A stretch of 54,856 nt of DNA from a virus. The stretch is from positions 1 through 54,856 of the IMG/VR virus record IMGVR_UViG_3300042565_002302. One strand, written 5' to 3'. Positions 30,926-37,735 of the stretch are shown here, piece by piece. The translations under genes and the position numbers were made by a program. Positions within the stretch are counted from its first letter, which is position 1. Each line of letters begins with the position of its first letter. A model generated the notes under the pieces. The model made no database searches. It had not been told where the DNA came from and saw only the letters and a list, made by a program, of their open reading frames with translations.

Positions 30926-30933
30926 CAAAGATA
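30926..30933 (-). promoter_or_regulatory. Partial Bacteroidota-type promoter (-7 element only)
   Basis: Minus-strand TATCTTTG, 27 nt before the nucleotidyltransferase ATG. No convincing TTTG at the expected distance, so only half the signal is present. Confidence 0.35.
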
Positions 30934-30953
30934 ATACATTTTAAATATAAAAC

Positions 30954-31352
30954 CTAAAGTTTTATTTCAAATCTATTCTTCATTTGTTCTAACTTATCTT
31001 CAGGTACACCATGTTCATTCACTCCATTATGTCTGTTCTCAACTATTAATGAATGTACACGATAACCATATTTTGCCGCCAACTCATAGTAAGCATCCAT
31101 TTCCCATTCTTGAGTAAAAGTATTAGACACAACAACCGGTGAATGCTCGTATTTCATAACAAATTCAATTTCCATTTTACACCAAGCATGCGCATCTTTT
31201 ATTTTAGATGGTTTAAAGTTATAATTACCTTCTCGATCTATAAAATATTGATCAGCTTCTTTATGACAATAATCCTTATCACCAACCAACATTTTAGCTA
31301 GAGTTGATTTTCCTGAACCTGGTAATCCTCTAAGTAATATTAATTCTTTCAT
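30954..31352 (-). CDS. P-loop kinase of the AAA_33/N4BP2L1 type (PNK-like)
   Basis: 132 residues from the ATG at 31352 (MKELILLRGLPGSGKST), which follows the upstream stop by 1 nt. Walker A is GLPGSGKS (9-16). KEADQYFIDREGNYNF, DAHAWC, PVVVSNTFTQEWEMDAYYE and KYGYRVHSL match small predicted kinases related to polynucleotide kinase. No phosphatase domain is attached. Its position beside a CCA-type enzyme and an RNA ligase suggests 5'-end phosphorylation in RNA repair, but the substrate is not proven. Confidence 0.75.
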   Translation of the reverse strand: MKELILLRGLPGSGKSTLAKMLVGDKDYCHKEADQYFIDREGNYNFKPSKIKDAHAWCKMEIEFVMKYEHSPVVVSNTFTQEWEMDAYYELAAKYGYRVHSLIVENRHNGVNEHGVPEDKLEQMKNRFEIKL

Positions 31353-31353
31353 A

Positions 31354-31605
31354 TTATTTCTTTTTAAATTGTTCAAACCATTCTTTTAATAACTCTTTTG
31401 TTGTTTTATCAGATTCTTCAATTCTATTTTTTTGATAAGCCCATTTATGAAAGTTAATCATATCTTCCTCACTATACATTCTTTCAGCTTGCCATTTAGC
31501 ACCATCTTTAAAAGAAAGTATACTAGTTCTCATTGAAGTTTCATTTTTATTGAAATATGTTTCTGCAAATCTTTCAGCAGCTTCTTCAAGCGTTTCTTGC
31601 TCCAT
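31354..31605 (-). CDS. GAKWQAERMYSEE-family small protein (copy 1)
   Basis: 83 residues. LEEAAERFAETYF at the N-terminus and the signature F-K-D-G-A-K-W-Q-A-E-R-M-Y-S-E-E-D, then a basic end (EWFEQFKKK). The motif is widespread in Bacteroidota phages, as I recall, and has no known function. The adjacent upstream gene is a paralogue with the same ends. Confidence 0.6.
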   Translation of the reverse strand: MEQETLEEAAERFAETYFNKNETSMRTSILSFKDGAKWQAERMYSEEDMINFHKWAYQKNRIEESDKTTKELLKEWFEQFKKK

Positions 31606-31606
31606 T

Positions 31607-31921
31607 CTATTTCTTTTTAAATTGTTCTAATAACCACTCAGTACTTTGAATAGGTGCTTGACATCGCTTTGCATATTGTTTAGCTATTTCAATTACTTCT
31701 TCCTCACTATACATTCTCTCTGCTTGCCATTTAGCGCCTTCAATATATCCAAGTTTAAATGGTAGAATATGTTTTTGTGGTACAATTGGGTTTTCATTTT
31801 GAAAAATAACAAAAGCATTTTCAGCCGCTTCTTCAAGTGTTTCTTGTTTTATAATAGAACTGTCTGATTTTTGAATTATTAACCCTCTTTCTTTTTCTTG
31901 TTTAGGTTCTTCTTTTGTCAT
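31607..31921 (-). CDS. GAKWQAERMYSEE-family small protein (copy 2)
   Basis: 104 residues. Shares QETLEEAAE, GAKWQAERMYSEEEV and a C-terminal L-E-Q-F-K-K-K with copy 1, so the pair is a tandem duplication. An extra N-terminal segment (KEEPKQEKE) echoes a Lys/Glu/Pro stretch in the upstream protein, as if short linker pieces were shuffled. It overlaps the upstream gene by 4 nt. Confidence 0.6.
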   Translation of the reverse strand: MTKEEPKQEKERGLIIQKSDSSIIKQETLEEAAENAFVIFQNENPIVPQKHILPFKLGYIEGAKWQAERMYSEEEVIEIAKQYAKRCQAPIQSTEWLLEQFKKK

Positions 31922-32808
31922 TTTATTGCGTCCCCAGCGATTTGTTTTAATTCTACAATTGCATTTATGTATTTTTCAAAACTTGTGTCCATAGTGTATA
32001 TTCTGCCTAATGCTTTTTTTAGCTTTTCATTCTCGGCTTCTAATTTCAATCTGATTGGTTCTTCTCCTTCCCAATTGATACAAGTTATGCTATCATCTGT
32101 TGATTTTAATACTCTTTTCAACATTTCATTTTCTTCTTTTAGCTTTTCGTTTTTGGCTTGCACCTTATCAGCTAATAATTGTCCTATGACTGAATTAGTT
32201 TCGCCTTTCCAATCTTGGATGAATTTGACAATAGTTTTTTCCTCATGCTCCCTGCCCTTTTCGTAGGCTAATAATTCGGCAGGCGTTTCAAATCCAGTAA
32301 TTTCTTTATAGCCTTTCATTTCCTCAACCCACTTCTCTATTGGTGTTGGTGTTGTTTCTTGTTTAGGTTCTTCTTTTGGAATGACGATTTTGTATTTATA
32401 GATATTCCAATGAGATATATAATTAAACTCTTTATCTTGACAAATTTTATCTTTAGTAATTTCAACCCATTCACAACTTGGATTCTTAACAAACCATTCT
32501 AAAAACTTATCATCAATAGCTTGTACACCATCTTTAATTAAGTCTTGGTCTGTTGTTAGAATTATTTTTTTGCACCCAGAAAAATTGTAATTAGAATCTT
32601 CACATCTTCTTGGTTTACCTATAACTTCTCTATTAAGAAAAGTTAAATACCAATCTTCATCTTCAGGTTTTTCATCAAAAGTGATGTAGATGTGTTGTAG
32701 TTTTGAGTTAGATGAACTCATTACTTCTGCACCTAAGTTTAACTTACCACTATTTAAAATGGATAACCTACTTGGTTTATCTGTCGGTATTAAATGTATG
32801 TTTTTCAT
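31918..32808 (-). CDS. Coiled-coil hypothetical protein
   Basis: 296 residues from the ATG at 32808 (MKNIHLIPTDKPSRL). A GTG at 32829 is in frame but lies on the promoter's -7 element, so it is not the start. The N-terminal half has beta-rich segments (LQHIYITFDEKPEDEDWYLT, KIILTTDQDLIKDGVQ). The C-terminal half is a long coiled coil (KVQAKNEKLKEENEMLKRVL). No family was recognised. It heads the transcript of the GAKWQAERMYSEE pair and the kinase. Confidence 0.6.
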   Translation of the reverse strand: MKNIHLIPTDKPSRLSILNSGKLNLGAEVMSSSNSKLQHIYITFDEKPEDEDWYLTFLNREVIGKPRRCEDSNYNFSGCKKIILTTDQDLIKDGVQAIDDKFLEWFVKNPSCEWVEITKDKICQDKEFNYISHWNIYKYKIVIPKEEPKQETTPTPIEKWVEEMKGYKEITGFETPAELLAYEKGREHEEKTIVKFIQDWKGETNSVIGQLLADKVQAKNEKLKEENEMLKRVLKSTDDSITCINWEGEEPIRLKLEAENEKLKKALGRIYTMDTSFEKYINAIVELKQIAGDAIK

Positions 32809-32828
32809 ATTAATTCTTTTTAAGACCA

Positions 32829-32860
32829 CAAAGGTAATATATTTTAATTAAACCACCAAA
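32829..32860 (-). promoter_or_regulatory. Bacteroidota-type promoter (decides the start at 32808)
   Basis: Minus-strand TTTG (32857-32860), 20-nt spacer, TACCTTTG (32829-32836). Transcription would begin about 14 nt before the ATG at 32808. Confidence 0.7.
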
Positions 32861-32936
32861 TTATTTTTACAAAAATTAATTTATAGGTGTTTTTTACACA
32901 AAAATGAATATATTTAAAAAAAATATAAAAAAAAAC

Positions 32937-32966
32937 TTGTATTATCAAATTAAAGTGTTATTTTTG
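32937..32966 (+). promoter_or_regulatory. Bacteroidota-type promoter
   Basis: TTG (32937-32939), 19-nt spacer, TATTTTTG (32959-32966). The ATG at 32992 is 25 nt downstream. Together with the minus-strand promoter at 32829-32860 it makes a divergent promoter pair. Confidence 0.7.
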
Positions 32967-32991
32967 TATCACAATTATAAACAATACCACT

Positions 32992-33567
32992 ATGACTAAG
33001 AAAAAAGAAGTAATCATCCCTCAAATCATTAACAATGTAATCGGTAAATGTGATGATTTAATTAATCAAGCAATGGAACGTGAAAACAAAAGATTCCAAT
33101 CCTTAATAACAAAATTCCAAGAATGGTATTTAAGGCAAGATCCCAATCAAAAGTTTATTTACGGTCCAATTATACCATTTTTACAACAATTATCAGGTAA
33201 CTATAAAGTTGGTGGAACAGTTGAGTATTATTCAATAAGCTATTCATTCCCTGACAATAGAAAAAGTGGTGTGTTAGTTTATAACCAAGAATCATTTGAT
33301 AAATGGTTTGATAGATACAAAGAAGATTATAAAATCAATCAGATTTGGAAACTTACCCAATCAATGATGAAACACTTAACCGATAAAGATAGTTTAAGTT
33401 CCAATGTGAGAATTAGTAAAACAGCAAAAGGTTTCTGTGTTGAGTTCCAATACTTAAATGACGGACAATTATTCAACTACCAAACTGACGCAATTGAAGC
33501 GGGCGGTCATAACATCCAATGTTTCCACTACCGATACATAACCAAAATTAAAAAAGTGACTAACTAA
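32992..33567 (+). CDS. Hypothetical protein
   Basis: 191 residues. KEVIIPQIINNVIGKCDDLI is followed by a central aromatic beta-rich region (GTVEYYSISYSFPDNRKSG) and EFQYLNDGQLFNYQTD. No family was recognised. It has its own host-type promoter and its own terminator, so it is a single-gene unit, probably expressed early by unmodified host polymerase. Confidence 0.6.
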   Translation: MTKKKEVIIPQIINNVIGKCDDLINQAMERENKRFQSLITKFQEWYLRQDPNQKFIYGPIIPFLQQLSGNYKVGGTVEYYSISYSFPDNRKSGVLVYNQESFDKWFDRYKEDYKINQIWKLTQSMMKHLTDKDSLSSNVRISKTAKGFCVEFQYLNDGQLFNYQTDAIEAGGHNIQCFHYRYITKIKKVTN

Positions 33568-33577
33568 GTCACTTTTT
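33551..33577 (+). terminator. Rho-independent terminator
   Basis: An 11-bp stem AAAAAGTGACT/AGTCACTTTTT with an AACTA loop, followed by T residues. It overlaps the last codons and stop of the preceding gene. Confidence 0.8.
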
Positions 33578-33590
33578 TTATGTCCATTAC

Positions 33591-33598
33591 TATTTATA
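33591..33598 (+). promoter_or_regulatory. TATTTATA octamer before the lipobox gene
   Basis: TATTTATA in the context ACTATTTATATGAT, ending 4 nt before the ATG at 33603 and directly after a terminator, so a transcript must start close by. This supports a promoter reading for the octamer. Confidence 0.5.
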
Positions 33599-33602
33599 TG
33601 AT

Positions 33603-34580
33603 ATGGAAAATATTTTATTGCAAGAAATAAATAGAATGAGGAAATTAATGAATCTTATGGAAGTTGAAGATATTAAAACCGAAGATACTTTAAAAAACGA
33701 TCCTCAAAATCAAAAAATTATTCAGTCGTTGAAACAGCAAATTGGCGGTGAAAAAGAAATCTATATTAAACTTGTAGATAATAGACCCGGTAAAGAAGGG
33801 AAAATAAATATAGTGAAAATGGTAAATGGTGAAGTTATTGATATAGATGATGATCAACCAGAACCTATTAATGAAAGTATTATAGACACCCTTAAAATAG
33901 GTGCGGTATGTTTTATATTAGCATCAGGTATGGTTTCCTGTAAAAAAGAAGATTCGTATAACATATCAAAAGACTCAAGGTTTATATTAAAACCAAATAT
34001 TTTAAATACGTTAGGTAAAGAGTTTTTTGATAGTCCTGTTAATTCTAAGAGTAAAATATATATTTGGGCAGGCAATCAATCAGGTTCAAATACAAGATAC
34101 TTATACCACGATTACTCAAATCAAGATAAAAAATATGGTCCAGTTTTTAATCAAAATTATCCTGATTCTTTCGCTTACGGTTCAAATGGTATTACCCCAA
34201 CTGAAGTTATTCAAATTCTACCATTTAATCAGACTACGGTTAGTAAACTACAACCCTATAATAAAACAGGTATACCATTAGATACTTTATTAGGTAAATA
34301 TAAAAATGTGGTTGTGGTAGATGTATTAGGTTCATCACACTATGATTGGTCAGATCCAAATAACCCAAAAGAAGTAAGTAATAATAAATATAAAACAGGT
34401 TACGCTATTTATTTAACAAATATTGATGGTATTAATATAGGTGAATTATACCCAACTACATTAGACGTGATGTTTGGTACTTATAAAAACCCAATTACCG
34501 GTAATGATAAATTAATGGGGTTAGATGATTACTATTTTGGTAATTTTAATAATTTATTAAGTGATAAACCAGAAATATAA
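33603..34580 (+). CDS. Protein with leader-like N-terminus and internal lipoprotein signal
   Basis: 325 residues. The N-terminus MENILLQEINRMRKLMNLME resembles a helical head leader. At residues 89-92 is I-N-E/S, a candidate protease site. It is followed by a hydrophobic stretch and lipobox-like G-M-V-S-C113 then K-K-E-D, the charged follow-on typical of Bacteroidota lipoproteins. The 210-residue C-terminal part is Tyr/Asn-rich (YIWAGNQSGSNTRYLYHD). Read literally, removal of the first 91 residues would expose a lipoprotein signal. Alternatively the segment is an internal membrane anchor. The role is unknown; surface exclusion of competing phages is one possibility. Confidence 0.55.
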   Translation: MENILLQEINRMRKLMNLMEVEDIKTEDTLKNDPQNQKIIQSLKQQIGGEKEIYIKLVDNRPGKEGKINIVKMVNGEVIDIDDDQPEPINESIIDTLKIGAVCFILASGMVSCKKEDSYNISKDSRFILKPNILNTLGKEFFDSPVNSKSKIYIWAGNQSGSNTRYLYHDYSNQDKKYGPVFNQNYPDSFAYGSNGITPTEVIQILPFNQTTVSKLQPYNKTGIPLDTLLGKYKNVVVVDVLGSSHYDWSDPNNPKEVSNNKYKTGYAIYLTNIDGINIGELYPTTLDVMFGTYKNPITGNDKLMGLDDYYFGNFNNLLSDKPEI

Positions 34581-34603
34581 GGACGGTGAAATAATTAAAC
34601 AAA

Positions 34604-34629
34604 AAAAGGTGGATTTTACTCCACCTTTT
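34604..34629. terminator. Bidirectional rho-independent terminator
   Basis: A 10-bp stem AAAAGGTGGA/TCCACCTTTT with a TTTTAC loop between convergent genes. T residues follow on both strands, more on the minus side. Confidence 0.75.
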
Positions 34630-35035
34630 CTGTTTCTGATGATACGGAAGCTTCTTCAGCTTCAATAACTTTTATTTCAGGTATTATATCATCTCTCACT
34701 ATATTGAAATTAAGTTTGGTTAAATCATCTAGTGACGTTGAATTAAACAATTCCTCTAATTGTCTTTTCTTCTCAGCCAATAATTTAATCTTTTGTTCTC
34801 TTTCAATATTAACTCTTATTATTTGTGATATAAATCCTAACATATCTGTAAAAGATATTGTAGGTTCTTTCGTTATCAAATAAGTTAAATTGTCTTTCTT
34901 TTTAACAATTATACCCTCTTGTTCTATTTCCCATTCAGGTTTGAAGTAACATTTCATCAATTTTATTTGTCCATCAAATTCAAAAGAAAACACATGTCCC
35001 TTATATTCTTCAAACACATCATCTATATTAGTCAT
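34616..35035 (-). CDS. Hypothetical phage protein
   Basis: 139 residues from the ATG at 35035 (MTNIDDVFEEYKGHVFSFEF). A longer in-frame reading from 35086 lies inside the upstream gene. AAGGAG sits 7 nt upstream, one of the few good Shine-Dalgarno matches in the window, though it falls in Lys/Glu codons of the neighbour. The C-terminal half is a coiled coil (IEREQKIKLLAEKKRQLEEL). No family was recognised. The overlap is ATGACTAA. Confidence 0.5.
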   Translation of the reverse strand: MTNIDDVFEEYKGHVFSFEFDGQIKLMKCYFKPEWEIEQEGIIVKKKDNLTYLITKEPTISFTDMLGFISQIIRVNIEREQKIKLLAEKKRQLEELFNSTSLDDLTKLNFNIVRDDIIPEIKVIEAEEASVSSETEKVE

Positions 35036-35420
35036 CTTTTTTCTCCTTTTCTGTTTCATATATTGAATGTAATGTCGATTTATCAATTTCCATTAATATT
35101 TTATAATTTAAAAAGTCATCAGAACTATAATCACCTACTTGTTCAAATTGTATTCCTTTCGGTGTAAATATAAGTCCATTAACAACACCCCCTGTTGGGT
35201 CTAAAAATTCAATTAACACCTCTTCAATATTAAATAATTCTTTTGGATTAATATGGTGGTGAACCGTTTCATATATTTCAGTTGAAAACATTAATTTATC
35301 TGCATCATTAAATATTTTATATCTCCTAAAAAGATATTCTTGGATATCACAACCTTTTAATTTAATTAACCACCTATTAGTTTTAAGTGGTTCAAAATAC
35401 TCCCATTTACTTAATTTCAT
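35028..35420 (-). CDS. Hypothetical phage protein
   Basis: 130 residues. MKLSKWEYFEPLKTNRWLIK, DIQEYLFRRYKIFNDADKL and EVLIEFLDPTGGVVN give the look of a beta-rich phage structural component, but I cannot name a family. It is directly upstream of the coiled-coil protein, sharing an 8-nt overlap. Placement near the tail block makes a virion role possible. Confidence 0.5.
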   Translation of the reverse strand: MKLSKWEYFEPLKTNRWLIKLKGCDIQEYLFRRYKIFNDADKLMFSTEIYETVHHHINPKELFNIEEVLIEFLDPTGGVVNGLIFTPKGIQFEQVGDYSSDDFLNYKILMEIDKSTLHSIYETEKEKKDD

Positions 35421-35424
35421 AATA

Positions 35425-35730
35425 CTACCATTCTGGATTTAATTTATATCTTAAATGGTCTAATAAAATTACAATACCAGCCGAAAAACAAGCATCAAAA
35501 AATGTAGTTACTAAAAAACTACCACCAATGAATACCGATGTTGGGCTAAATAATACTAAACTTAAAAACCAACCAACGTGAAAACCACAACATAGCGGAC
35601 ATCTAAAAACAGAACTCCAATATTCATTTATACTTTCAGTCCAATCCCTTAACCATTTAAAAATCTTGCTTTGAGTTACAATTGTTGTAATCCCAAAACT
35701 AATAATACTAAATAAAAAAACATTCATCAT
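35425..35730 (-). CDS. DUF1360-like membrane protein
   Basis: 101 residues from the ATG at 35730, which overlaps the upstream stop as ATGA; an in-frame ATG at 35745 is less likely. Membrane segments flank a conserved C-P-L-C-C-G-F-H-V-G-W motif (about 45-55). A last hydrophobic stretch (FFDACFSAGIVILLDHLRY) follows. The R-C-P-x-C-x-G-F/Y-W/H motif is typical of small phage and bacterial membrane proteins of unknown function (DUF1360). Confidence 0.6.
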   Translation of the reverse strand: MMNVFLFSIISFGITTIVTQSKIFKWLRDWTESINEYWSSVFRCPLCCGFHVGWFLSLVLFSPTSVFIGGSFLVTTFFDACFSAGIVILLDHLRYKLNPEW

Positions 35731-35909
35731 AACGTAAATCCACAAATTAAAAGTGTTATTATTATTGAAAGTGATACACCTAAAACAATTAACTCTGTCA
35801 TAGGTATAGGTCTAACTCTTTCAGCTGTTATTCTCTTATAAAATAAGAAACCGCTTCTTAAACAATTTAATAAACTTATCACAAAAAGAAATACTAAAAT
35901 ATGTGTCAT
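35727..35909 (-). CDS. Small two-segment membrane protein
   Basis: 60 residues with an N-terminal hydrophobic segment (ILVFLFVISLLNCLRSGFL) and a C-terminal one (ELIVLGVSLSIIITLLICGF). Coupled by ATGA overlaps to both neighbours, including the DUF1360-like protein, so the two may form one membrane complex. Function unknown. Confidence 0.5.
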   Translation of the reverse strand: MTHILVFLFVISLLNCLRSGFLFYKRITAERVRPIPMTELIVLGVSLSIIITLLICGFTL

Positions 35910-36109
35910 TTTACTCCGTGACCTTTCATTGATTTTTTAATTTTATTCACATTCTTCCACATTACCTTTGTTTCGGACATTAATTCTTTTAATTTTTTTC
36001 TCAACTTAAATGAATATACTTTCTTACCTTTAATATAATATTGTTCAGATAATATCTCAACTTCTTTTAATATATTCTTTAATTTTTGATACTCTTCCAT
36101 ATTATTCAA
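35906..36109 (-). CDS. Small helical hypothetical protein
   Basis: 67 residues, Lys/Glu-rich, probably a helical hairpin (KNILKEVEILSEQYYIKGKK). Overlaps the HAD gene by 8 nt and the next membrane gene by 4 nt. No family was recognised. Confidence 0.45.
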   Translation of the reverse strand: MNNMEEYQKLKNILKEVEILSEQYYIKGKKVYSFKLRKKLKELMSETKVMWKNVNKIKKSMKGHGVK

Positions 36110-36548
36110 CCTTATCTTGGTTTATTAAACCCATATTAGTTAAATATTCTTCAACAACATTCCAATTAATAAAAGGTCTACCATAAGCAACTTCTTTACC
36201 TTCTTCATCTTTAGTTGTCATTATACTTAAAGGAGCACCCAAAGCAGCATCATCAATATATAATTCAGCATAACACTTCGAACTACTAGTCCAATTAGCT
36301 TGCGTTGGATTAAAACCCACACTATATAATTTAATATCATTACCCTCAAACCAATCAATAGCATCACCCAATTCATGACCACTACGCATTGTGTTTAATA
36401 TTAATTGATGACCATTTTCTACCAACTTTTTTAATACCGGAACCGCCCCAATATCCTGTCCTACTTTTGGATATTCATGAGCCACAACTGTTCCATCAAA
36501 GTCGAGGGCTATAATAATACCCCCACTATTTTTTAAATTTCCATTCAT
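36102..36548 (-). CDS. HAD-superfamily hydrolase
   Basis: 148 residues. Motif I is D-F-D-G-T (16-20), motif II TMRSG, and the acidic motif IV ELYIDDAALG. The compact length and the sequence H-E-Y-P-K-V-G-Q-D-I-G resemble small phosphatases found in Bacteroides and phages. It hydrolyses a phosphomonoester of unknown identity. It is the first gene of a five-gene overlapping unit running to 35028. Confidence 0.8.
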   Translation of the reverse strand: MNGNLKNSGGIIIALDFDGTVVAHEYPKVGQDIGAVPVLKKLVENGHQLILNTMRSGHELGDAIDWFEGNDIKLYSVGFNPTQANWTSSSKCYAELYIDDAALGAPLSIMTTKDEEGKEVAYGRPFINWNVVEEYLTNMGLINQDKVE

Positions 36549-36567
36549 ATCCTTTATATTTTTTTCT

Positions 36568-37218
36568 TTATTTATTTTTTTGATTTAATACTGCAATACC
36601 ACAAGTAATTGCGTCAGCAATATCATAATTATTCTTTTTTAATCTACCCTTACTATCTTTTAACCATTCTAATTTAGGGTATAATTTATTCACTTCATCA
36701 AATATTACTTTCTTCTTATCTAATGTAGCAAAACCCTCTTTATCTACCTTATAATAATGTTTGTGTTCTTCTTTAATTTCATCAATATTATCAGCTTTTT
36801 TCTTATAAGCCCCGAATAATACCAATTTGTTTTTAGCCGAACCTACTTGCATTAGGTTAGGGAATGCTTTCGCTCTCGAATCATATGATGAAATGTATTT
36901 TGGTGCTACACCTAATATATCATAACACATCTTAGAGATAATACCATTAAACTTTAATAGAGTTGCCACTGTATATACATTGTTTGAACCTAATAAAGGT
37001 TCTTCAATCCAAATATGTTTAATTGGCATACCTTTATATTCTTCAATAAGGGTTTGAACTAAATTGGCTTTTTCATATAATAGAGACTCTGTTGTAGCGT
37101 TTTTAACCTTTGGTTCAATTTGTTTAAGTTCTAATACTTTTTCATTTGTATAGTCAAATAGAGCGATACCAACACAAGTTGTTGATACGTCAAGACATAA
37201 CATAAATACTTTTTCCAT
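36568..37218 (-). CDS. RuvC-like Holliday-junction resolvase
   Basis: 216 residues. RNase H-fold acidic residues sit in order: D10 in LCLDVSTTCVGIALFD, E72/E73 in IWIEEPLLG, and D199/D202 in YDIADAITCG near the C-terminus. The length and motif spacing match phage RuvC-like resolvases. It would resolve branched replication or recombination intermediates before packaging, in place of T4 gp49. It lies between the HAD gene and a leader-bearing gene. Confidence 0.8.
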   Translation of the reverse strand: MEKVFMLCLDVSTTCVGIALFDYTNEKVLELKQIEPKVKNATTESLLYEKANLVQTLIEEYKGMPIKHIWIEEPLLGSNNVYTVATLLKFNGIISKMCYDILGVAPKYISSYDSRAKAFPNLMQVGSAKNKLVLFGAYKKKADNIDEIKEEHKHYYKVDKEGFATLDKKKVIFDEVNKLYPKLEWLKDSKGRLKKNNYDIADAITCGIAVLNQKNK

Positions 37219-37254
37219 ATATGGAATATATAAAGAAATGAAAGATTGTAAATA

Positions 37255-37734
37255 TTATATGGTTTTAGAAAAACTAACAACTTTTCTATTTTGATGTGTA
37301 AAAATAAAATCCATTTTAATACTATCAACCACACTATCAACTTCAATCTCTAAATCATTTATAACAAGATCTTTGGGATTGTGTTGAGATATTAAATAAT
37401 TTAAATAACTAGATATAGTATGGGAGTAATCTATCAAATCAGGATATTTAACATTATAATATAGTATTTTATTATCCAAATCTTCACCATTACTAATAAT
37501 AATTTTACCTTCATATCTAATAGCATTATCAATATCAGCATAATCTAAATCATATTCCCACAATTCATCTACTTTAATAATATATTTTAATGATTTAATA
37601 TTATTTTTAGTTAAAAAATTATTACTAGCATCTTTAACCATTTTTCCAAATTCAACAGATCTCTCGTCAATGTTTCTTGGGATGAAAAGTTTCTTTTTTT
37701 CTTCTCTTAATATTTTTTTAATAATATCTTTCAC
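37255..37734 (-). CDS. Leader plus KKLFIPR cassette, hypothetical
   Basis: 159 residues. MKDIIKKILREEKKKLFIPR joins a short leader (candidate cut after L-R-E11) directly to the KKLFIPR motif found after each cut site of the MORN polyprotein. The remainder (RNIDERSVEFGKMVKDASNN then mixed alpha/beta) is unrelated to MORN repeats. This shows that the leader/KKLFIPR pair is a portable module and not a property of the repeats. It begins 1 nt after the stop of the 870-residue tail gene. Function unknown. Confidence 0.6.
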   Translation of the reverse strand: MKDIIKKILREEKKKLFIPRNIDERSVEFGKMVKDASNNFLTKNNIKSLKYIIKVDELWEYDLDYADIDNAIRYEGKIIISNGEDLDNKILYYNVKYPDLIDYSHTISSYLNYLISQHNPKDLVINDLEIEVDSVVDSIKMDFIFTHQNRKVVSFSKTI

Positions 37735-37735
37735 A

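Noticed and set aside
32809-32829. GTG start at 32829 for the coiled-coil gene.
   Set aside because: The codon lies inside the -7 element of a strong promoter, so it would not be in the transcript; ATG at 32808 is used.
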